Below are positions 28,382-36,705 of a stretch of DNA of 64,000 nucleotides, piece after piece (within the stretch, counting starts at the first letter, position 1; the number at the start of each line of letters is the position of its first letter). A program made the position numbers and the translations under genes. The stretch comes from an uncultured Bacteroidales bacterium. GTDB taxonomy: Bacteria > Bacteroidota > Bacteroidia > Bacteroidales > FEN-979. The notes beneath the pieces are model-generated. The model did not search any database. It worked only from the letters and a program-made list of their open reading frames with translations, and was not told the origin of the DNA. The stretch is taken from the NCBI GenBank assembly GCA_903875045.1, contig CAIQUS010000017.1, positions 46,069 through 110,068 of the forward strand, in the 5' to 3' direction.

Positions 28382-30112
28382 ATGATGAGAACCAGGCTAG
28401 CAATTATCCTCACCTTTTGCCTCATCCCTGTTTTGCTGACCATGGCACAGCAACAATACCCCAGGAACTATTTCCGGTCACCGGTCAGTTTTCCGGTTTC
28501 ACTGGCTGGTTCTTTCGGTGAAATCAGAAGAAATCATTTTCATTCGGGAATCGATATCCGAACACAGGGGGTTCAGGGTAAACCGGTGTATGCCGTTGCA
28601 GATGGTTATGTATCAAGGGTGAATGTGTCATCGGGCGGATTTGGAAAAGCATTGTATGTAACTCACCCCAATGGGTATACCTCTTTATACGGACATCTCC
28701 GGAATTATGCAGGTGCAATAGCCGTGTGGGTCAAGGCACAGCAGGTGAAAAAGGAGTCATTTTCCCTTGATGTGGAGGTGCCTGAAGGAACCCTCAAGGT
28801 CAAAAAGGGAGATCTGATCGCCTATTCGGGGAATTCGGGTGCATCTGGAGGCCCTCATGTTCATTTTGAGATTCGGGATGCAAGAACACAGGAGATCATT
28901 GATCCGCTTGATTTTGGATTCATGAAAGCAGATGGCATTCCACCAAAAATTACCTGGGTAAAGATCTTTCCGTTTGGGGAAAATTCAACAGTAAACTTTT
29001 CCGATAAACCTGTATTGATCCCGGTCACAGGGGCTGGAGGCAGTTTCAGGCTGAGAATGGATGATACGGTGAAGGTTTCTGGCAATATCATCTTTGGCAT
29101 TGAAACCTCCGACAATGCGGAAGGTGGTTTGAAAACCGGGGTGCATGCCATTTCACTTACCGTGGATGGATTAAAGGTTTTTTCGCAGAACATCGAACGG
29201 TTTGCCTTTGCCGAAACCCGTTATGTGAACAGCCTGATTGATTACCCTGCCTTTGTGCAGAACAAACGCAAGATACAGCGGTCATACGTGGCTCCCAACA
29301 ACAAACTGAGTGTTTATTCCGATGTAAAAAACAGGGGAGTTTTAAACTTTGTTGATTCAAAGGCTCATGAAATCCAATACATCGTGAAGGATGCCTTCGG
29401 GAATCAGGCCACACTCGTATTTTATGTGCGCAGCCACCCCCCTGCAAACCCGGTTGGCAAGCCAAAGCCATCAAGTCAGCAGGCTTCTCAAATTTTTACC
29501 TATAAAACCGATAATCGCTTTGATCGTGCCAACCTTAAATTTGAAGTGCCGGCTGAAGCAGTTTATGATGATTATCCGTTTGACTATTCTTTGACCTCAT
29601 CTGTCCAGGGTTCCTATTCAGGCGTACATCATCTTCAAAATCAATACACTCCACTGCATACATGGTGTAGCCTTTCGATTAAGCCGGAGAATCTTCCAAA
29701 GAACCTTGAGCCGAAAGCGGTAATTGTTGCAGTTACACCGGGTAATAAATTTGTCAGCAAAGGCGGCACCTGGGAAAACGGATGGATAACCACAAAAATC
29801 CGTGATTTTGGGAATTATACGGTCACCGTCGACACAGAGCCGCCAATCATAAGAGCGATCAATGTGTTTCCGAAAAAGAATGTTAAAAAACAATCTTCCA
29901 TCCTTGTGAAAGTTTCAGATAATTTATCCGGGATCAAAACCTACAGGGGAACGCTCAATGGTAAATGGATCCTGATGGATTACGATGAGAAGAACAGGTT
30001 GCTGACTTATGCCTTCGATGAGATGATGAAACCAGGGAAGAACCTTTTTGTGCTTGTAGTGACGGATGCCGTCGGAAATTTTTCACGGTATGAAGCGCCA
30101 TTGATCCGATGA
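28382..30112 (+). CDS. M23-family metallopeptidase
   Basis: A 576-residue exported protein. Signal peptide about 1-22 (LAIILTFCLIPVLLTMAQ). The LytM/M23 catalytic domain follows directly, with zinc ligands H54 and D58 in HSGIDIRTQG and the HVH motif at 159-161 in GGPHVHFEIRD. The remaining 380 or so residues are beta-rich with no named family; a stretch near the C-terminus (ILVKVSDNLSGIKTYRGTLNG) is Ig-like. M23 enzymes cut peptide bridges in peptidoglycan or act as morphology factors. It probably shares a message with the upstream peptidase. Confidence 0.9.
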   Translation: MMRTRLAIILTFCLIPVLLTMAQQQYPRNYFRSPVSFPVSLAGSFGEIRRNHFHSGIDIRTQGVQGKPVYAVADGYVSRVNVSSGGFGKALYVTHPNGYTSLYGHLRNYAGAIAVWVKAQQVKKESFSLDVEVPEGTLKVKKGDLIAYSGNSGASGGPHVHFEIRDARTQEIIDPLDFGFMKADGIPPKITWVKIFPFGENSTVNFSDKPVLIPVTGAGGSFRLRMDDTVKVSGNIIFGIETSDNAEGGLKTGVHAISLTVDGLKVFSQNIERFAFAETRYVNSLIDYPAFVQNKRKIQRSYVAPNNKLSVYSDVKNRGVLNFVDSKAHEIQYIVKDAFGNQATLVFYVRSHPPANPVGKPKPSSQQASQIFTYKTDNRFDRANLKFEVPAEAVYDDYPFDYSLTSSVQGSYSGVHHLQNQYTPLHTWCSLSIKPENLPKNLEPKAVIVAVTPGNKFVSKGGTWENGWITTKIRDFGNYTVTVDTEPPIIRAINVFPKKNVKKQSSILVKVSDNLSGIKTYRGTLNGKWILMDYDEKNRLLTYAFDEMMKPGKNLFVLVVTDAVGNFSRYEAPLIR

Positions 30113-30122
30113 TTGAATTTAA

Positions 30123-30130
30123 TATATTTG
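30123..30130 (+). promoter_or_regulatory. -7 box (TATATTTG) directly ahead of guaA
   Basis: Plus-strand TATATTTG, a full TAnnTTTG match, ending four bases before the guaA ATG at 30135. Transcription would start at or within one or two bases of the start codon, so the message is probably leaderless. Confidence 0.52.
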
Positions 30131-30134
30131 CACC

Positions 30135-31664
30135 ATGCAAGAAACCATTCTGATCCTGGATTTTGGTTCCCAGTACACCCAGCTCATAGCCAGGCGGGTA
30201 CGTGAACTGAATGTGTATTGTGAAATTCACCCGTTTAATAAAATTCCAGCACTTGATCATTCTGTTAAAGGGGTAATTCTGTCCGGTAGTCCTTATTCCG
30301 TGAGGGATGACAATGCTCCGGATCCTGGTCTGACAAACATCCGGCAATATATACCTCTTTTGGGTGTCTGTTATGGCGCCCAGTACCTTGCCCAATCATC
30401 CGGCGGAGTGGTAGCCCCTTCGAAAATCCGTGAATATGGCCGGGCAAATCTCTCCTCCATGGATGAAAACAGTGAATTGCTGCGGGGTATGTCGTTGGGC
30501 ACACAGGTGTGGATGTCACATGCCGATACAATCCTTGTTATCCCCGAAAGTTTCAAGGTTATTGCAAGTACCTCCGATGTATTGTATGCCGGTTATCAAA
30601 TCGCAGGAGAATCAACTTATGGCATCCAGTTTCATCCCGAAGTGTATCATACGACGCAGGGGCTGCAATTGCTTAAGAATTTTGTTGTTGATATCTGCGG
30701 GTGCCACCAGTCATGGACACCAGAGTCGTTCGTGGAAACAGCGGTAGCTTCATTAAAGCAAAAGTTGGGCAACGATAAGGTCGTGCTTGGTCTTTCAGGG
30801 GGAGTTGACTCTTCGGTTACAGCGATGTTGCTGCATAAAGCCATCGGAAAGAATCTTTATTGCATTTTTGTCGACAACGGTTTGCTCCGTAAAAATGAAT
30901 TTACCAAGGTGCTTGAACGTTATAAAACCCTGGATTTGAATGTTGTCGGGGTGGATGCCCGGGATCTTTTCATCGATGCCCTGAAGGGTGTTGCAGATCC
31001 CGAGAAGAAACGGAAGATCATTGGCAGATCCTTTATTGAGGTTTTCGATGCTGAAGCGCATAAAATACAGGATATCAAATGGCTGGCACAAGGAACAATC
31101 TATCCGGACGTCATTGAATCCCATTCGGTGAAAGGCCCTTCCGCCACCATCAAGTCGCATCACAATGTGGGCGGACTGCCGGAATACATGAAACTGAAAA
31201 TTGTTGAACCACTGAACAGTCTGTTCAAAGATGAGGTTCGGAAAGTTGGTCGTACGATCGGACTCGATGACGAATTTCTTGATCGTCATCCCTTTCCCGG
31301 CCCCGGACTGGCTGTAAGAATCCTCAGCGACATCGATCGTGAAAAAGTGAGCCTTTTGCAGGAGGTTGATGATGTTTTTATCTCAGGGCTGCGTACATTT
31401 AACCTGTATCATACGGTATGGCAGGCTTTTGCGGTTTTACTCCCGGTTCAATCGGTGGGAGTAATGGGCGATGAGCGTACCTATGAAAATGTGGTAGCTT
31501 TGCGGGCGGTGACTTCAACAGATGGCATGACCGCCGACTGGGCACACCTGCCGTACGAGTTTCTGGCAAAAGTGAGCAATGATATCATCAACAAGGTAAA
31601 AGGAGTGAACAGGGTGGTATACGATATTAGTTCAAAACCTCCCGCCACCATTGAGTGGGAGTAA
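30135..31664 (+). CDS. guaA: GMP synthase (glutamine-hydrolysing)
   Basis: A 509-residue enzyme that aminates XMP to GMP. N-terminal class I glutamine amidotransferase: [19 protein letters not shown] at the start, nucleophile C79 in [11 protein letters not shown], and the His/Glu pair in QFHPEVYHT. Then the ATP-pyrophosphatase P-loop [13 protein letters not shown] near 217, and the C-terminal dimerisation domain with [18 protein letters not shown]. Complete and normal in length. Purine synthesis is also represented by purB 14 kb away. Confidence 0.97.
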   Translation: MQETILILDFGSQYTQLIARRVRELNVYCEIHPFNKIPALDHSVKGVILSGSPYSVRDDNAPDPGLTNIRQYIPLLGVCYGAQYLAQSSGGVVAPSKIREYGRANLSSMDENSELLRGMSLGTQVWMSHADTILVIPESFKVIASTSDVLYAGYQIAGESTYGIQFHPEVYHTTQGLQLLKNFVVDICGCHQSWTPESFVETAVASLKQKLGNDKVVLGLSGGVDSSVTAMLLHKAIGKNLYCIFVDNGLLRKNEFTKVLERYKTLDLNVVGVDARDLFIDALKGVADPEKKRKIIGRSFIEVFDAEAHKIQDIKWLAQGTIYPDVIESHSVKGPSATIKSHHNVGGLPEYMKLKIVEPLNSLFKDEVRKVGRTIGLDDEFLDRHPFPGPGLAVRILSDIDREKVSLLQEVDDVFISGLRTFNLYHTVWQAFAVLLPVQSVGVMGDERTYENVVALRAVTSTDGMTADWAHLPYEFLAKVSNDIINKVKGVNRVVYDISSKPPATIEWE

Positions 31665-31686
31665 GGAATGCCAGGATGTGTCCTAA

Positions 31687-31706
31687 CCCCGGACTTCAGT
31701 CCGGGG
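31687..31706. repeat. REP-like palindrome between guaA and the LysM gene
   Basis: A 20-bp palindrome, CCCCGGACT then TC then AGTCCGGGG: a 9-bp stem with a 2-nt loop. It is followed by an A-run rather than a T-run on the plus strand, so it is not a standard terminator for guaA. It resembles dispersed GC-rich palindromes. Confidence 0.7.
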
Positions 31707-31719
31707 AAAAAAAATAACC

Positions 31720-33201
31720 ATGAAACAACTCATAAAGTTTATCCTGCTCATCGCACCCTTCATCGTTTCAGCTCAATCGACCCAGGAACAGCTGAAGCAA
31801 ATGCGGTCAACGGTTATTGAAAAAATTGATGGTAGGGATTTTTACATTCATACCATCAAACGTGGACAAACGCTTTACATGATTTCTAAGGCTTATGGCG
31901 TGGAAGTCAATGACCTCATCCGTGAAAATCCCGGGGTCAGAGAAGGAATTAAAGCCGATCAGAAACTCAGGGTTCCTGTTCCGGGGCAAAAACCTGCAAC
32001 CATCCCCAAGGTACCAGGAGGAAAGGATAAGGTGCCCACCGAAAAAGAAAATATCACCGGAATAAAGAAAACAGATGTAAAAACCGATACAGTGGTGGTA
32101 TCTGAATTGCCTTGTGGCCAGGATACAACCACAAAGAAATCTGTTTACAGGGTTGCCCTGATGCTGCCGCTTTTCCTGGCCGGAGTTGATCAAATCGATT
32201 CGGAGAACCCCGATCCCAAAATATTTGAAACCTCCAAATGTTTTCAGTTTCTGCCGTTTTATGAAGGGTTTCGGATGGCACTTGATTCGATGGGCAAACT
32301 CGGGTTAAAAGTAAAGCTGTATGTGTATGATGTTGAAAAAGATACGGTTAAGACAAGGCAGTTGTTAAAGAAGCCAGAGATGAAATCGATGGATCTGATC
32401 TTTGGTTTGCTGTATCATCAGAATTTTCAGATCGTGGCTGCTTTCGCCAAAAAGAACAAAATAAACCTTGTCAATCCGATTTCTGAGCGAAGCGAATTGA
32501 TTGCAGGAAACCCTTACGTTTTCAAGGTACAACCTTCAAAAAGGGATCAATCGGATCAGTTGGGGGCTTATCTGGCAGAGACATGCAGGGGCGGTCAGGT
32601 GTTGATTATCAGGAACGGAAAATATAATGACCGCGATGCCCCCGACCGCCTTAAAAAAGTATGCCAGGAAAAAAACCTGAAGGCTCAGGTGGTCGAAGGT
32701 CAGGAAGCTGCGATTGGCAAATATTCAAAGGATAAACCAAATTATGTGGTGGCTTTTTCTGATAATCAGGAATATACCCTCGATTTGCTGAGAGGTTTGT
32801 ATAAATTACGCAATGAATACAATCTGACACTGATCGGATTGCCAGACTGGCAAGGCATGGAAGGACTGGAAAACGAATACCTGGTGGCACTAAAAACGCA
32901 TATATTGGCCCGGTCATTTATTGATTATGACGATAAACCGGTGAGGCAATTTGTAAGCGAATACCAAAAAATGTATAAGACTGACCCGGAACTACTTGCC
33001 TTTCAGGGGTTTGATCAGGCGTTTTATTTTCTTTCCGCGTTGAATTCTTATGGAACAAACTTTGGCAGGTGCCTGGCTGAGTTGAAGATCAATTCAATGG
33101 AAACCCAATTTGATTTTATTAAAACCAAAGATAATGGGTTTGAAAACCGGCATTGGATGATGTATAAATATGAGAATTACCGACTGGTGACCATCAAATA
33201 A
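31720..33201 (+). CDS. LysM-domain protein fused to a periplasmic-binding-type domain
   Basis: A 493-residue exported protein. Signal peptide about 1-18 (MKQLIKFILLIAPFIVSAQ). One LysM peptidoglycan-binding module at about 42-87: HTIKRGQTLYMISKAYGVEV, then NPGVREGIKADQKLRVPV. A lysine/proline linker leads to about 350 residues shaped like a type I periplasmic binding protein (branched-chain amino acid or ANF receptor type), for example YRVALMLPLFLAGVD and NKINLVNPISERSELIAGNP. No transporter genes are adjacent, so a sensing or structural envelope role is at least as likely as transport. The stop is three bases from the convergent usp stop. Confidence 0.85.
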   Translation: MKQLIKFILLIAPFIVSAQSTQEQLKQMRSTVIEKIDGRDFYIHTIKRGQTLYMISKAYGVEVNDLIRENPGVREGIKADQKLRVPVPGQKPATIPKVPGGKDKVPTEKENITGIKKTDVKTDTVVVSELPCGQDTTTKKSVYRVALMLPLFLAGVDQIDSENPDPKIFETSKCFQFLPFYEGFRMALDSMGKLGLKVKLYVYDVEKDTVKTRQLLKKPEMKSMDLIFGLLYHQNFQIVAAFAKKNKINLVNPISERSELIAGNPYVFKVQPSKRDQSDQLGAYLAETCRGGQVLIIRNGKYNDRDAPDRLKKVCQEKNLKAQVVEGQEAAIGKYSKDKPNYVVAFSDNQEYTLDLLRGLYKLRNEYNLTLIGLPDWQGMEGLENEYLVALKTHILARSFIDYDDKPVRQFVSEYQKMYKTDPELLAFQGFDQAFYFLSALNSYGTNFGRCLAELKINSMETQFDFIKTKDNGFENRHWMMYKYENYRLVTIK

Positions 33202-33204
33202 GGT

Positions 33205-34080
33205 TCAGGTGCCGGATGGTACCGAAAGCAGCGGAACATTTGTGGCAAAAAGATTCTTCTTGGTAATATTTTTAGTAAAGAACATGTAAAGCAGGTTGTG
33301 TTTGTGTGGCTGGAAAGCGATCATGTCAATTTTTTTCTCTGCTACAAACTGATCAACAGCCGCCTGATTGTCTTCAGCAACTTCAACCACCTCAAAACTT
33401 ACCTGGTTGGTCTTTTCCTCTTTACCAAATTTCAGCTGTAACCCTTTCATCCGCACATATTCATCGTTTTGCTTTGACTTGGTGATAAAATGTACGACAT
33501 GGATTCTGGCTGAAAATGCTGAAAAAAGATCAATCAATCCCGAAATAGTTGCAGCATTTCCCGCTGAGAGGTCTGCTGCGAACATAATGGTTCCGAATCC
33601 ACGAAAACTTTTGATTTCCGGTACGGTGATCACAGGTACTTTTGCATGATCAATGATGAAGGATGATACCTTGCCCCAAATGTTTATATTATTCCCTTTG
33701 CCAGTGGTGCCCATCACAACCAGGTCGGGGTGGAATTCTGTGCAAATTCCTTTCAGCTCATATTCAAGTTCACCGCCAGTCAAAATGGTGGTAATTGTAA
33801 CATTCGCAATGTTTTCTTTTTTGATCAGGTTGTTCACCTTTTCTTCAAGCTCAGCCATGCTGCGTTCCGCCTGGCGGAAAATCTCCTTCATCAACTCCTC
33901 ATTGTAGATCGTACTCATGTCGAGGGTGTCGGGAAAACTGGTATCGGCAATGATAATCTGGTCAAAATAAGTGTGGAAAAGCTTGATTTCAGCGCCAAAT
34001 ACCTTGGCAAATTCAATGGCATAGCGGCATGTAATGTCGGTGTGGCCGGAAAAATCGACGGGTACTAGAATTTTTTTCAT
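33205..34080 (-). CDS. Universal stress protein with two Usp domains
   Basis: A 291-residue cytoplasmic protein with two Usp folds in tandem. The first starts KKILVPVDFSGHTDITCRYA and contains VVMGTTGKGNNINIWGKVS, resembling the ATP-binding glycine loop but with one residue fewer and lysine instead of serine/threonine after the last glycine. The second domain (GTIMFAADLSAGNAATIS) ends FATNVPLLSVP and has no glycine loop. Nucleotide binding is therefore uncertain. It has its own predicted promoter, within the end of the upstream glycosyltransferase gene. Confidence 0.9.
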   Translation of the reverse strand: MKKILVPVDFSGHTDITCRYAIEFAKVFGAEIKLFHTYFDQIIIADTSFPDTLDMSTIYNEELMKEIFRQAERSMAELEEKVNNLIKKENIANVTITTILTGGELEYELKGICTEFHPDLVVMGTTGKGNNINIWGKVSSFIIDHAKVPVITVPEIKSFRGFGTIMFAADLSAGNAATISGLIDLFSAFSARIHVVHFITKSKQNDEYVRMKGLQLKFGKEEKTNQVSFEVVEVAEDNQAAVDQFVAEKKIDMIAFQPHKHNLLYMFFTKNITKKNLFATNVPLLSVPSGT

Positions 34081-34117
34081 AATGGCTGGCTAAGAACTTA
34101 TAAAGGTATGCTAAAAA

Positions 34118-35227
34118 TCAACGCAAAGTTAAAATCTCCGTGAGCAATTTGCAATTATTTTGGTTGGAATAATGTTCCATAAGGAGTAATTGCCTGTTAT
34201 GAATTTGTTTTTGAGTGAATTCCAGTGAGAAGAGGTGGAGCAACTCTTTCTTTAACCCCTGCTCACCGGTTTCAATGATGCAGAGTTTTTCCAGGGATGT
34301 TCCTGCGACCATTTCGGGGTTGACAAGACAGAACCTCCCGTTGAAAAGGGCATTGAGTAGTTTTAGTTTGAGTCCGGTAGGTTGAAAAGTAACCATGATA
34401 TTCACATGGGCTTCGCGGATAAGGGAGAACATCTCGTCATCCGAAGGATTTTGGATGATTTGGATGTTGGCATGATGTGATGCCAGCTTTTTAAGCCAAT
34501 CGGGCGGATCGAGCCCTGCAATCAGCAATTGAGGAAAAGAATCCTCCCAGATTCTGGTGATCAGAAATTCAGCGGCCACACTGTTTTCAGGAACGGAAAG
34601 TTTACCCTGGTACAGCGCATAGGTTCCTTTTCCGGGGAGTATTTTTACGTCATCATCCCGGTGAAAACTTGGAAGGTATATCACCTTTTTGGAAGGAAAT
34701 GCCTTCGTGAGATAATCAGTGTCGTTGCGGGAAACCGCCAGCATGACCGATGCGTGGCGCAGGATATTCTGAAAGAGTTTAAGCCTGACGCTTTCTGCCA
34801 GGAAGTATAGCTTTTTTCCCGGATTTTTCTCAGCCCTGAATAAGTGGTAGTAATAATGGTGTTCGATGTTGCTTTCGCGATAGATCAGAAACCGGCCATG
34901 CAATCGTGGGTCCGAAATGATTCCACAGGTATGAAGCCCTTCGAAAAGGATGGGGGCATCATCCCTGAGCAGGTTTGTGACGAGTTCCTCCGACATTCTG
35001 CTCGCAACGATATAGGGTTTTACCCCGAAGTTGGCTTGTAAACCTGTGTTTCGCTGATAATATTGAACAGTAGCGCAATACTGATCAAGCTCTGCAGCCG
35101 GTCCGCGTTTGTATTCAAAACAATGGAGATGAATACTGATACCTGCCCGATGCAATGCCTTTAATTTATAAAACACATCAATCACCCCGCCATAGTTGGC
35201 TGGAAATGGGATGTCGAAGGCGATCAT
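34118..35227 (-). CDS. Glycosyltransferase (GT4-like)
   Basis: About 369 residues from the ATG at 35227, giving MIAFDIPFPANYGGVIDVFY. That N-terminal loop (pattern PxNYGG) is typical of GT-B glycosyltransferases of family 4. A TTG seven codons upstream is less likely. The C-terminal domain has a plausible donor-site region (YQGKLSVPENSVAAEFL, then IVTFQPTGLKLKLLNALFNG) where the usual E-x7-E pair is not obvious. Probably acts on a surface glycan; donor and acceptor unknown. It lies downstream of a second GT4 gene in the same direction, with a composite repeat tract between them. Confidence 0.78.
   Translation of the reverse strand: MIAFDIPFPANYGGVIDVFYKLKALHRAGISIHLHCFEYKRGPAAELDQYCATVQYYQRNTGLQANFGVKPYIVASRMSEELVTNLLRDDAPILFEGLHTCGIISDPRLHGRFLIYRESNIEHHYYYHLFRAEKNPGKKLYFLAESVRLKLFQNILRHASVMLAVSRNDTDYLTKAFPSKKVIYLPSFHRDDDVKILPGKGTYALYQGKLSVPENSVAAEFLITRIWEDSFPQLLIAGLDPPDWLKKLASHHANIQIIQNPSDDEMFSLIREAHVNIMVTFQPTGLKLKLLNALFNGRFCLVNPEMVAGTSLEKLCIIETGEQGLKKELLHLFSLEFTQKQIHNRQLLLMEHYSNQNNCKLLTEILTLR
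34124..34131 (-). promoter_or_regulatory. -7 box (TAACTTTG) ahead of the universal stress gene
   Basis: Minus-strand TAACTTTG, a TAnnTTTG match, 43 bases before the usp ATG. It lies within the last codons of the upstream glycosyltransferase gene, so usp can be expressed separately. Confidence 0.42.
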
Positions 35228-35250
35228 GTGAAGGGTGAGGGGGCTCAAGG

Positions 35251-35402
35251 GAAATTGGAAATTGAAATTAGAAATTAGAAATTGGAAATTGGAAATTGCA
35301 TTCTACCTGTCACCTGTCACGCGTCACCCGTCACCCGTCACCCGTCACGCGTCACCCGTCACCCGTCACGCGTCACCCGTCACGCGTCACCCGTCACCCG
35401 TC
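35251..35402. repeat. Composite tract: GAAATTG heptamers followed by CCGTCAC heptamers
   Basis: 35251-35298 holds GAAATTG/GAAATTA units. 35306-35402 holds about 14 units of CCGTCAC, GCGTCAC and CTGTCAC. Two unrelated repeat families are joined with only seven bases between them. One end lies 23 bp upstream of a GT4 start codon; the other overlaps the last codons of the second GT4 gene. Confidence 0.92.
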
Positions 35403-36588
35403 CAATGGTCAAAAGTAACGTTTTTTCTTCATTTTCCCAACAAAGTTCTTCTGCCGCCTTCAACAGGTTTTGTTTGTACCCGATCATTTTTTTAGCGTTG
35501 TTCAACATTGCGTCTATCTGACATGCCAGCAACTCAGGGTCGTGGCTCGCGATGAATTCCCCTATTTCATAATGATCAACGATGGCTTTCATTTCCGGGA
35601 ATGGTGAAACCAAAACAGGGACGTTGGCCTGTATGTAGTCAAGAAATTTATTGGGCAGGCAATAATGGTAATTGATGCTGACATCTTTTTCAATGGAAAG
35701 CCCAAGATCGGCAAGAAGTGTCTTGTCATGCAAATCCTGGAAAGGTACCTGCCCAAGGAACATTACTTTCTCTGACAGCCCTTGGTCATTGGTTGATTTT
35801 ATAAGTGTTTCATAGATATCCCCGACACCTGCGATGACCAGGATCGCATCTGATTTGATGTGTTTCATCGCCATGATCGCCTCTTCAAGCCCACGGTCAA
35901 CATTTACAGCACCCTGATAAAGAATAATTTTCCGGTCTGGGCTTATATTCAGGGATGTTTTGTCTCTGCAACCCTTCAGTGATTTCCTGAAAGGGACATT
36001 CCTGACAACTGTAATTTTGTTGCCATATTCCTTCGAATACAAATCAGCAACAGATTGGTTTACGGCCACCACCCGCTTTAATTTTGGAAAAATCCGGTCT
36101 TCTATCCATTTCCAGATCCTCGTTACCATTTTTCTGCCGGTAAGTTCCGGTACGCCGCGAAAATATTCGTGGCAATCGTGGAGATGATGAGATTGGAGAT
36201 TGGAAATTGGAAATTGGAGATTGGGACTTGAGATTTGGGACTTGGGACTTGGAATTTTCCCAGTCGGATGTTTGATCAGGTTTGCGAGGTAGTTTGCCGG
36301 AAGGGTGTCAAGGTCGTTTGACACAATCAGGTCGTATCTGTACATCAGCAGGAAGAAAAACAACATCAGATTGTATTCGGCATAGAAAAGGGGGCCGCTG
36401 TCGAAAAGAAGTCTCATCCGGTGCATCTGGTAGGAGCGGGGCATCAGTGTTTTGCTGTTCCTGAGCCTGCGGCCAACAAGTAACACATCAAAACCAGATT
36501 GAACCAATGCCCGGCAGGTTCGGTCAACACGTTGATCGGTGGTTAGGTCGTTGGTAACGGAGATGATGGCGGAGGGGAGGGGAGACAT
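35380..36588 (-). CDS. Glycosyltransferase (GT4) with in-frame repeat insert and repeat-derived C-terminus
   Basis: A 402-residue GT-B glycosyltransferase. N-terminus IISVTNDLTTDQRVDRTCRA, then DLIVSNDLDTLPA, HEYFRGVPELTGR, the second-domain start KIILYQGAVNVDRGLEEAI, and a C-terminal donor region with YHYCLPNKFLDYIQANVPV. Two oddities: residues about 113-133 are encoded by nine consecutive heptamers (36189-36251), inserted just before the conserved HEYF strand without breaking the frame; and the last seven residues and the TGA stop lie inside the CCGTCAC tract, so the natural C-terminus has been replaced. Substrate unknown. Confidence 0.87.
   Translation of the reverse strand: MSPLPSAIISVTNDLTTDQRVDRTCRALVQSGFDVLLVGRRLRNSKTLMPRSYQMHRMRLLFDSGPLFYAEYNLMLFFFLLMYRYDLIVSNDLDTLPANYLANLIKHPTGKIPSPKSQISSPNLQFPISNLQSHHLHDCHEYFRGVPELTGRKMVTRIWKWIEDRIFPKLKRVVAVNQSVADLYSKEYGNKITVVRNVPFRKSLKGCRDKTSLNISPDRKIILYQGAVNVDRGLEEAIMAMKHIKSDAILVIAGVGDIYETLIKSTNDQGLSEKVMFLGQVPFQDLHDKTLLADLGLSIEKDVSINYHYCLPNKFLDYIQANVPVLVSPFPEMKAIVDHYEIGEFIASHDPELLACQIDAMLNNAKKMIGYKQNLLKAAEELCWENEEKTLLLTIGRVTGDA
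36189..36251. repeat. Heptamer tract inside a glycosyltransferase gene
   Basis: Nine consecutive 7-mers on the plus strand: GAGATTG twice, GAAATTG twice, GAGATTG, GGACTTG, AGATTTG, GGACTTG twice. Nine times seven is 63 bp, exactly 21 codons, so the frame is kept. The family is the same as the GAAATTG tracts in the intergenic gaps. Confidence 0.92.
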
Positions 36589-36593
36589 TTGTG

Positions 36594-36636
36594 GGATTTA
36601 CGATTTACGATTTATGATTTACGATTTACGATTTGG
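36594..36636. repeat. Tandem heptamer tract TTACGAT
   Basis: Six units of TTACGAT, one varied to TTATGAT, beginning five bases upstream of the GT4 ATG at 36588, in the divergent gap shared with murB. Confidence 0.9.
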
Positions 36637-36682
36637 GATGAACAAAATTAGTTTTTTTCGCTGAACCTTCGGGGAATTCGTT

Positions 36683-36690
36683 TAATTTTG
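36683..36690 (+). promoter_or_regulatory. -7 box (TAATTTTG) ahead of murB
   Basis: Plus-strand TAATTTTG, a TAnnTTTG match, 15 bases before the murB ATG at 36706. It overlaps a TTG that would extend murB by six codons, supporting the ATG. Confidence 0.45.
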
Positions 36691-36705
36691 GGGTTTCTCA
36701 ACGCC

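Noticed and set aside
35306..35402. Array of regular repeats that could suggest a CRISPR
   Set aside because: The units are 7 bp and directly tandem, with no spacers and no cas genes. It is a simple tandem repeat.
35235..35521. Plus-strand frames with repeated TRHPSPV peptides
   Set aside because: They are translations of the CCGTCAC tract antisense to the glycosyltransferase genes. No independent evidence for a protein.
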